Positions 1 to 5,016 of a stretch of DNA of 5,390 bases are shown here, in pieces. The stretch is from Methanosarcinales archaeon (GTDB taxonomy: Archaea > Halobacteriota > Methanosarcinia > Methanosarcinales > Methanogasteraceae): assembly GCA_030666765.1 (NCBI GenBank), contig DAOUXE010000104.1, forward strand, positions 1-5,390, written 5' to 3'. The number at the start of each line of letters is the position of its first letter. Positions within the stretch are counted from its first letter, which is position 1. Made by a program: the position numbers and the translations under genes. Under the pieces are notes generated by a model. That model worked only from the letters and a program-made list of their open reading frames with translations. It made no database searches and was not told the DNA's origin.

Positions 1-39
1 GCGGATAACGTGAATTTTAACAGGTCATTTTCTGGAAAT

Positions 40-55
40 CCCTATATATATTTAA
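40..55. promoter_or_regulatory. TATA-like A/T run, possible archaeal promoter
   Basis: A run of alternating T and A followed by TTTAA (tatatatatttaacc) stands out in the non-coding left end. It fits an archaeal TATA box on either strand. Read leftward it would start transcription near base 20 and serve a gene beyond the left edge. Read rightward it would start near base 75, where I see no convincing gene. No gene can be tied to it inside the window, so direction and function are open. The rest of bases 1-171 shows nothing further that I can support apart from the hairpin at 156-175. Confidence 0.3.
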
Positions 56-155
56 CCACATATTTCACATCCGCGCCCATTTGCGCACTCCGCGGTTAAA
101 TTTCCTGCTTGGTTGCAGTATACCCTATGTCCCAAGTGGTTACGAATTTCATGAC

Positions 156-175
156 TTGATTCCTGATCGAATCAA
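156..175 (-). terminator. Hairpin at the 3' end of the leftward operon
   Basis: TTGATTC (156-162) and GAATCAA (169-175) form a perfect 7-base inverted repeat around a 6-base loop. It spans the stop codon of the DUF2117 gene on the minus strand. The position suits a transcript-end or 3'-protecting hairpin for the leftward operon. The stem is A/T-rich and no U-run follows on the minus strand, so it is not a typical intrinsic terminator. The symmetry is seen directly; the role is inferred. Confidence 0.3.
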
Positions 176-1266
176 TACTCCAGAACCTCGATCAGTCGCG
201 CTCCCGCAATCCCAACCACCTGCTCCCGCACAGATTCAACCGACCGCGCTACCATCTGCCCGGTGCCGCCAAATAGCCGATCCCGCACCAGAGCCCCAAC
301 AACATCATCATACCCCGGTTTGACCCTTAATACGGTAGACCCGGGAAGGATGTTTGTATTGGAGAGCACATCGTCGAGATCCATGTCTGTGATACCTATT
401 ACAGGGATGCCAAGCCGGTATAAGATGTCGCCGGCAATAGCGGTCGTATCATCCCCAACAGTGACTGCAATATCCGCACCTTCGGAAAGTTCGAATGTGG
501 ATTCGGCGTCGTGATCGATCAGCACAACCCGTAGATCGCCAATCTTCTCTTTCGCGTCCACCCTGCCAACCCTCGCCTCATGTTGTGTCCGCCTGATAGA
601 TCCGGTTCTCACAAGCGCGCTTTTAAGATCGACTTTTCTGAGTTTTTCTATACCATGCTCCTTTATCATTGTGCCTGTGATAGTAACGACCCGGAAATCG
701 TCTACAACGATCTCAACATCCCCTGATACCGCGGTTCCAACAACGATCCCGTTTATCCGGATGGTCTCACCAGGCATGACATTGTGGATGCGCCGGTGCG
801 TAAGCCCGTCCGCGGTGTACACCAGCCGGACATTCTGTGCTGGCGGCGGCGTTCGGATCGGGAAATCCATGATTCCGGCAATCGCTTCCGCCCACTCTGT
901 CGCGCCATTCCACGGGATAACCGCGCTGTTCCTCGTTTGATATTCTATCTGGATCACCGGAATCTTTTTTGCGCGCGATACAGCAATCCTCCCGAATGCA
1001 ATCCCGCTATCGATGGATTTCCCGCTACTCAACAGTATAACGGCATCGGTCCACGACAGAAGATCAATCGTATCGGAAAGAGCCATTCTCCCGCTGATGT
1101 CGATTTCGTCCTCTAACCTTGCGTCGAGGACAGCGGTGCGCCCCATCGTCCCGCCAAGCATCGCTGTGACTGTGTAGTGCTCTTGTAGCACATCCAGTAC
1201 ATGGCGCGCACCGCCAGAGTCGATAACCTCAGGGCCGTGGATAACGACGCCGATATCCGGTTTCAT
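172..1266 (-). CDS. DUF2117 family protein (methanogen-associated, function unknown)
   Basis: A 364-residue protein with no signal peptide or membrane segment, so probably cytoplasmic. I recognise it as DUF2117 from the N-terminal block IGVVIHGPEVIDSGGA (residues 5-20) and the Gly-rich block LGGTMGRTAVLDA (37-49), which resemble the conserved start of this archaeal family. The N-terminal part has the alternating strand/helix look of a Rossmann-like fold. A beta-rich middle follows (about 140-205), then a second alpha/beta segment containing AVTVGDDTTAIAGDILYRLG and IPVIGITDMD. The reaction is unknown. I chose the ATG at 1266 because it makes an ATGA overlap with the TGA stop of the preceding DUF2098 gene, which implies coupled translation, and because the conserved block begins right after it. 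An in-frame ATG at 1281 would add five residues. It is the last gene of the leftward operon, and its TGA stop lies in the hairpin at 156-175. Confidence 0.85.
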   Translation of the reverse strand: MKPDIGVVIHGPEVIDSGGARHVLDVLQEHYTVTAMLGGTMGRTAVLDARLEDEIDISGRMALSDTIDLLSWTDAVILLSSGKSIDSGIAFGRIAVSRAKKIPVIQIEYQTRNSAVIPWNGATEWAEAIAGIMDFPIRTPPPAQNVRLVYTADGLTHRRIHNVMPGETIRINGIVVGTAVSGDVEIVVDDFRVVTITGTMIKEHGIEKLRKVDLKSALVRTGSIRRTQHEARVGRVDAKEKIGDLRVVLIDHDAESTFELSEGADIAVTVGDDTTAIAGDILYRLGIPVIGITDMDLDDVLSNTNILPGSTVLRVKPGYDDVVGALVRDRLFGGTGQMVARSVESVREQVVGIAGARLIEVLEY

Positions 1267-1586
1267 CCACCGGTCTCGCACAGTTCCACTTCCAGTATCT
1301 GCTGAACATTGCTGATACTATCCATTTTGCGTGCTTCCACTCTCTTCAGTTCCTCGAGTGTCAGTTCCTTGTCCCATTCCGTCTCTTTGAACTCTTCTCC
1401 AAGAACTTCGAGTGCGCTTGCTTTGTACCAGAGACCGGTGCGATCGACGCGTGCCCACAGTTCGCAATCTCGCTCCTGGATCCGTTTTACCTTGCCGACC
1501 GAGCCGGTACCAACATATCGGACCGTGTCGCCGACTGTGATGCCGTCGCCGTTTGTACTATCTCCGTTCGTACCATCTGCATCCAT
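1263..1586 (-). CDS. DUF2098 family protein, SH3/KOW-like small protein
   Basis: A 107-residue soluble protein. After a low-complexity N-terminus rich in Asp, Gly, Asn and Thr comes a compact beta-barrel-like stretch with GDTVRYVGTGSVGKVKRI and then RVDRTGLWYKASALEVL. This VRYVGTG.VGKV...W...D.TGL.Y pattern is what I know as DUF2098, a small family of methanogens and relatives, and it looks like an SH3/KOW-type fold. The C-terminus is acidic and helical (KELTLEELKRVEARKMD). No function is established; a nucleic-acid or protein-binding adaptor role would be inference. I chose the ATG at 1586 because a GAGGATG Shine-Dalgarno-like sequence lies about 10 bases upstream, and because the start lies 4 bases beyond the stop of the preceding gene. 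The in-frame ATG at 1649 would place 21 Cys/Arg-rich residues inside that gene. The stop overlaps the DUF2117 start (ATGA). Confidence 0.8.
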   Translation of the reverse strand: MDADGTNGDSTNGDGITVGDTVRYVGTGSVGKVKRIQERDCELWARVDRTGLWYKASALEVLGEEFKETEWDKELTLEELKRVEARKMDSISNVQQILEVELCETGG

Positions 1587-1590
1587 AGTT

Positions 1591-2085
1591 CTACATCCTC
1601 GATTTTCGCATATCAATCTTACTGAGGTCAATGTTCTGCAGTTGCACACCAGCCTTTACTCCGGTGATCCGCATCCTATCAAACTCTTCCATTCCGCACA
1701 ACACATCCTGCTCCGGGTGCGTCCCGGGCGTGATGCCGCACTCGATAGTGGTCTCCGGTCCCGCCGACACAACCATCCTCAACCTGCCGGATGCAGGGTG
1801 ATTCTTTGGGAGGACAATTAACGGAGAGCCGATCTCCCTTACGAGATACAACATGCATCTGATCCCTTCAATCATCCGCTCGTCCCTGCTAAATCCGGAT
1901 ACAACGAAGAGATCGTCCTCTTCTGTGAACAACGCGATCTCATCATCCTCGGTCTCGATGAACCACTGACCAGCACCCGCTTTCACGATGCCGATCACGC
2001 CGTCCCTGCCGCAGAGATAGAGAATCTCATCGAAATCGATCGCGACTGTCCTGTCATTGTCGGGCTCAGTTGAGCTTTTTGACAT
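1591..2085 (-). CDS. Conserved-looking operon protein of unknown family, 164 aa
   Basis: I do not recognise the family. The 164-residue protein is soluble and acidic, with no signal peptide or membrane span. Residues about 18-60 look like a small beta-barrel (DEILYLCGRDGVIGIVKAG, then WFIETEDDEIALF), and the spacing recalls the SH3/KOW-like pattern of the downstream DUF2098 protein. Next come a helical stretch (RMIEGIRCMLYLVREIG), a beta-rich part (SPLIVLPKNHPASGRLRMVV) and the basic tail LSKIDMRKSRM. It lies between the zinc-ribbon gene, which it overlaps by 20 bases, and DUF2098, 4 bases downstream, so co-expression is near certain. The ATG at 2085 has no clear Shine-Dalgarno of its own and probably depends on coupling with the upstream gene. 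No better start is visible, as the next Met lies past the conserved-looking N-terminal barrel. By association it belongs to the same methanogen-type process as its neighbours. Confidence 0.75.
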   Translation of the reverse strand: MSKSSTEPDNDRTVAIDFDEILYLCGRDGVIGIVKAGAGQWFIETEDDEIALFTEEDDLFVVSGFSRDERMIEGIRCMLYLVREIGSPLIVLPKNHPASGRLRMVVSAGPETTIECGITPGTHPEQDVLCGMEEFDRMRITGVKAGVQLQNIDLSKIDMRKSRM

Positions 2086-2218
2086 TGCTCGATTTACATG
2101 AAGGGCACGTCACGCGTCTTCCGAGTCCTTTGAATTTGTTGTTACAATCCAGGCATTCATACTCATTCGGAGTAAGCCTGCTCACATCAACATTGGTAAC
2201 ATCGCCAACACTGCACAT
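2066..2218 (-). CDS. Small zinc-ribbon protein, 50 aa, first gene of operon
   Basis: The short reading frame encodes 50 residues beginning MCSVGDVTNVDVSRLTP and ending CKSSNVKKLN. Two CxxC knuckles are visible, CLDC (Cys22, Cys25) and CPSC (Cys38, Cys41), 12 residues apart, the layout of a rubredoxin-like or zinc-ribbon domain binding one metal. The start is well supported: AGGAGG sits 7 bases before the ATG, the best Shine-Dalgarno of this operon, and a TATA-like element lies at suitable distance upstream. Its 3' end overlaps the next gene by 20 bases in another frame. Small ribbons of this sort often bind nucleic acid or a protein partner, but which one here is unknown. Its size makes it easy to miss in automated gene calling. 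Confidence 0.8.
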   Translation of the reverse strand: MCSVGDVTNVDVSRLTPNEYECLDCNNKFKGLGRRVTCPSCKSSNVKKLN

Positions 2219-2263
2219 GATTTTGCCTCCTTTCGGTTTGTGTGTTATCTGAGTGGTCGGGGA

Positions 2264-2280
2264 TTACTTATAACTTTCCA
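2264..2280 (-). promoter_or_regulatory. TATA-like promoter of the leftward operon
   Basis: On the minus strand the sequence reads GGAAAGTTATAAGTAATCC, with TTATAAG at 2267-2273 as the TATA box and the purine-rich GGAAAG before it in the place of a BRE. Transcription would start about 25 bases on, near 2245, leaving a leader of roughly 25-30 bases that holds the AGGAGG of the zinc-ribbon gene. Spacing and composition fit an archaeal promoter. It is inferred by eye only. Confidence 0.5.
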
Positions 2281-2308
2281 CATAGTGACCCATGAGTCTT
2301 CTTAGGGA

Positions 2309-2327
2309 TTGGCAGAGGTTCAGCCAA
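2309..2327. promoter_or_regulatory. Inverted repeat TTGGC-N9-GCCAA in the divergent intergenic region
   Basis: TTGGC (2309-2313) and GCCAA (2323-2327) form a short palindrome with a 9-base spacer between the two divergent promoters. The size suits a dimeric repressor site, and it lies upstream of both TATA-like elements. Five-base arms can arise by chance, so this is only a candidate operator. Confidence 0.2.
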
Positions 2328-2379
2328 TATAGTCTCGATCTTTTTCGCTGTCGTGAGTTGTTCGGAAGCGGTGACCACT

Positions 2380-2400
2380 CCGAAAGGTTGAAATATGTAT
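2380..2400 (+). promoter_or_regulatory. TATA-like promoter of the SMC-like operon
   Basis: CCGAAAGG followed by TTGAAATATGTATAC has the BRE-plus-TATA look of an archaeal promoter, with AAATATGTA centred near 2395. The start of transcription would fall near 2420, giving a short leader of about 12 bases that still contains the GGTGAT Shine-Dalgarno at 2423-2428. This supports the plus-strand pair having its own promoter, divergent from the leftward operon. Confidence 0.45.
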
Positions 2401-2431
2401 ACTACAAATAAACTATGCTTTTGGTGATTAT

Positions 2432-3046
2432 ATGGAGAAAAAAACGTCTTCTGACATAACAAGTACCACTATCGAGGATGACACAGGATACCAGAGCACG
2501 CTGGCTTTTATCCTGCTCACTGATGTGGTTGATGGTAGTTCTATCTATGAAGATATGAACCGTCTCAGCGATAATGAGCTTAATGAGAAGATCAAGAATG
2601 TGATCCGGTACACATTCCGGAGGCGAGTGATAGATGAACTGTATGGTGCAGAGGTTGGGTCAGGCGATCTCACAACGAGCGCGGAGGGGTTGTCAGACAA
2701 GCGGTGGAATGCTGTTCTAAAGCGGTCCGAGCTCAAATGGTCCGGATACCGTGAGTTTGTGTATAAGTTTGAGAAGGATAAGTGCAAAGGATTCTTCGTG
2801 TCTGACAAAGGGGCAGAAGTGGACATGTTCTTTGCAGAATATACCGACAAAGTGCATTCCGACAGTGGGGCATTGATATACACGAAGGATGGTAGAAAAA
2901 TACCGCTTTCGTCTGGTCTTCTGCATCGAATTGACACGATCTTTGAGATAGGAAATAAACCTGGAGTGTCGCTCACCGAACGGATGAAGAAGAAGAGTTT
3001 TGAAGAACATGTGAAGCGTGCCGAACGCGACCTTTATGAGAAATAA
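2432..3046 (+). CDS. Unrecognised 204-aa protein, partner gene of the SMC-like ATPase
   Basis: No family can be assigned with confidence. The 204-residue protein is soluble, highly charged and mixed alpha/beta, without signal peptide or membrane span. After a polar N-terminus comes a helical block (IYEDMNRLSDNELNEKIKNV), then IRYTFRRRVIDELYGAE. Next is a stretch with RWNAVLKRSELKWSGYREFVY, a beta-looking part around DSGALIYTKDGRKIPLSSG, and a basic helical tail (SLTERMKKKSFEEHVKRAER). No nuclease, kinase, phosphoesterase or winged-helix signature was seen, so it is not Mre11. The start is set by GGTGAT three bases before the ATG. It is 17 bases upstream of the SMC-like gene, so the two are surely co-transcribed. 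In haloarchaea the gene beside such ATPases is often rdfA, coding for a protein of about this size. The Arg-Arg then Arg-x-x-Leu...Phe-Val spacing here recalls that family, but the match is weak and is my inference. A regulator or loading partner of the ATPase is an alternative. Confidence 0.7.
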   Translation: MEKKTSSDITSTTIEDDTGYQSTLAFILLTDVVDGSSIYEDMNRLSDNELNEKIKNVIRYTFRRRVIDELYGAEVGSGDLTTSAEGLSDKRWNAVLKRSELKWSGYREFVYKFEKDKCKGFFVSDKGAEVDMFFAEYTDKVHSDSGALIYTKDGRKIPLSSGLLHRIDTIFEIGNKPGVSLTERMKKKSFEEHVKRAERDLYEK

Positions 3047-3052
3047 TTACAT

Positions 3053-3058
3053 AAGGAG
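3053..3058 (+). promoter_or_regulatory. Strong ribosome binding site of the SMC-like gene
   Basis: AAGGAG lies five bases before the ATG at 3064, inside the 17-base gap after the previous gene. It fixes the start and shows that the ATPase can be translated independently within the two-gene transcript. Confidence 0.75.
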
Positions 3059-3063
3059 ATATA

Positions 3064-5016
3064 ATGAAACTGGAACTACAAAACATTGGTGGATTTACAG
3101 GAATCCATGAATTTGAACTTAAAAAAGGAATCAACCGCATCACTGCGCCGAATGCCAAGGGAAAATCAAGTTTGCTGCGGGGGATACAGTGTCTTGCCAG
3201 CGATAACGAAGATGTGTTTCGGGATACCTTAAACGATGATAACGATGCAGGTTACGTCAAACTTGGCGATGAGTATGTCCGCCATCTCAGGCGCGTAAAT
3301 GATGCAGTGCAAGCAGATCCTAACGATCACACCTTCTTCGATGAGATGGGTAAAGACTGGAGGAATGCAGAGAAGATTGCATTCTTCACGCCAAAGAGCA
3401 GGGTAGTTCTTGAGATCGACCAGAACGCATTCGATGTGCTCAGGTTTGTCAACAGTATCAGTGGGGCTGAGGAAAAAGAGTCCGATATCCGCAGGAATGA
3501 ATCCCAGTTAGAAGAGAAGAAGAGAGAACTTGAGGAGTACATCGAAAATCTCACCACAGCCCAGAAACTCGATGCAGAGGTCGGGACGATGCGGGGCGAG
3601 ATCCAGAAACTGCAAGGAGATGTGCAGGAACTGGAAGGAGAGATCGAGAAAGAGACCGGTACCAGGGATCTCACGAAAGTTGGTGAAGACATCGCTGCTA
3701 AGAAGCAGGAGATTCTTGACCTCGAGGAACGGATCAGAAGCAGGGAAGGCGAGGTGAAGCGGTATCAGGACCAATATGAGAAGGCTCGTTCGCAATATGA
3801 GCGACTCGATGATGATATAACCGATTTTGAACAGAAATCCGAATCCGAAAGTGTAGAAGAGTTCAGTGAAAAGCTCCACAAGCATGAACGGAAGAGAAAA
3901 GACCTGAAAAGTGTGAAGGATATGCTCGATGACCTGCAGGGTGTGGTTGATAAAGCCTACAAGGTATTCAGTGATTCCGAACGGGCACCACTACCTGAGA
4001 GTGTGAAGGATGAACCACTCCTCCACAAAGCCAGCACATTGCTCGGCGAACCTGGTGAGTGTCCGGTATGCCGCGGTAGCGCAGTTCGTAACACGCTTGA
4101 TGATAGGCGCAAGGAACTGAAAGATTGCGCTACAGACTTTGCAAAGGCGATGCGCGGTGAAGAGGAGGAGATGAAAGTCATAAAGGTGGACATCAGGGAA
4201 CTCAATGACCGGATCGAAGGAATCAATGCGAAGAGGCGGGACCGCGATAAAGCTAAACGTGATTCCAATGACCTTCTCAGGGAACTGGATGACCGGAAAA
4301 ATCTACGTGATGGCGTCGGCGATGAGATCGCCAGTAAGAGGCACGAACTCGGAGTTCTCGAACAGCACTATGCTGATGCTGCAAAGACGGTGCGCACCGA
4401 GAGCAGGGACCAACTCAACAAGGTGCGTGAAAAGATCGGAGGTTACGAAAACGAGATCCGGAACAACCAGGATGAGATGGATCGGCTCACTCGCGAGATA
4501 CCGGACTATATGATCGGCGAGTCGCTTGAGGACTACGCAAACAAGAAGCGGTTGGGGCTCGATGATCTACGGTTGAAGATCGAGGAACTGAAGGATGAGT
4601 GGGAGCATGAGGTGTTCGGAGCAGTGGATCTCTTCAATAGAAACATCAATGACATCTACAAGGAGATGGGATTCACAACCTTCCGCGACATCAAGATCAC
4701 AAAGGAGATTCTGCGTGGCAGGCTGACATCGCTCGATGCGGTCGTGGAACATGCAAGCGGAAAGAAGCAGTCACTCTCAAGTCTCAGTAAAGCGGAACAG
4801 TTGACGCTCGGTCTTGTCTTCCAGATATCTGCGAAGGAGAATTATATTCCCGTATTTCCGTTCTTCGTGATCGATGACAATATGAACACCTTCGACCCGG
4901 ACCGGTCGAGGTCGATCATGGAGTACCTGTCAGACAAAGCAGAATACGTTCTCGTCTCGAGACCCGTGCCTCCAAGCGAGCAGGGAGATCTTTCGATCGA
5001 GTACGGTTTCAATTAA
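3064..5016 (+). CDS. SMC/Rad50-like coiled-coil ATPase with zinc hook, resembling archaea-specific SMC-related protein (ASRP)
   Basis: A 650-residue cytoplasmic ABC-type ATPase of the SMC/Rad50 kind. The N-lobe (about 1-135) opens MKLELQNIGGFTGIHEFEL and has a Walker A-like APNAKGKSS (28-36). A long charged coiled coil covers about 139-310. The hook ECPVCRG (Cys333, Cys336) joins two protomers through zinc, and a returning coiled coil covers about 341-517. The C-lobe (518-650) has the ABC signature region SLSSLSKAEQLTLGL (570-584), Walker B FFVIDD (600-605), a D-loop-like NTFD, and a final strand YVLVSRP. The layout and the C-lobe recall haloarchaeal ASRP/Sph-type proteins rather than true Rad50, which is usually 850-1000 residues and paired with Mre11. 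Oddities: Ala replaces the first Gly of Walker A, Asp605 stands where the catalytic Glu is expected, and no H-loop His is seen, so hydrolysis may be slow. The role could be chromosome organisation, cell shape or defence; the sequence does not decide. Confidence 0.85.
   Translation: MKLELQNIGGFTGIHEFELKKGINRITAPNAKGKSSLLRGIQCLASDNEDVFRDTLNDDNDAGYVKLGDEYVRHLRRVNDAVQADPNDHTFFDEMGKDWRNAEKIAFFTPKSRVVLEIDQNAFDVLRFVNSISGAEEKESDIRRNESQLEEKKRELEEYIENLTTAQKLDAEVGTMRGEIQKLQGDVQELEGEIEKETGTRDLTKVGEDIAAKKQEILDLEERIRSREGEVKRYQDQYEKARSQYERLDDDITDFEQKSESESVEEFSEKLHKHERKRKDLKSVKDMLDDLQGVVDKAYKVFSDSERAPLPESVKDEPLLHKASTLLGEPGECPVCRGSAVRNTLDDRRKELKDCATDFAKAMRGEEEEMKVIKVDIRELNDRIEGINAKRRDRDKAKRDSNDLLRELDDRKNLRDGVGDEIASKRHELGVLEQHYADAAKTVRTESRDQLNKVREKIGGYENEIRNNQDEMDRLTREIPDYMIGESLEDYANKKRLGLDDLRLKIEELKDEWEHEVFGAVDLFNRNINDIYKEMGFTTFRDIKITKEILRGRLTSLDAVVEHASGKKQSLSSLSKAEQLTLGLVFQISAKENYIPVFPFFVIDDNMNTFDPDRSRSIMEYLSDKAEYVLVSRPVPPSEQGDLSIEYGFN

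Noticed and set aside
100..171. Possible tRNA in the left non-coding region (GGTTACGAATTTC resembles a T-arm)
   Set aside because: No matching acceptor stem, anticodon arm or D-arm could be folded around it.
81..323. Plus-strand open frame of 80 codons after the TATA-like run
   Set aside because: It starts at a TTG with no Shine-Dalgarno, is Pro/Gln-rich, and mostly overlaps the DUF2117 3' end on the other strand.
784..1116. Plus-strand open frame of 110 codons
   Set aside because: It is antisense to the recognisable DUF2117 coding region and has no family resemblance.
1309..1821. Plus-strand open frame of 170 codons
   Set aside because: It lies antisense over the DUF2098 gene and the 164-aa gene, is very rich in Ser, Pro and Arg, and has no ribosome site; typical shadow of real genes.
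2545..2976. Minus-strand open frame of 143 codons under the 204-aa gene
   Set aside because: Its Ser/Leu/Arg-rich composition is that of an antisense shadow; the plus-strand gene has promoter, ribosome site and operon support.
3508..3885. Minus-strand frame of 125 codons that looks hydrophobic, as if a membrane protein
   Set aside because: The Leu/Phe richness comes from reading the antisense of Glu/Lys codons in the coiled coil of the ATPase.
2432..5016. Mre11-Rad50 repair pair
   Set aside because: The small protein has none of the His/Asp metallophosphoesterase motifs of Mre11, and the ATPase is much shorter than Rad50 with diverged catalytic motifs.
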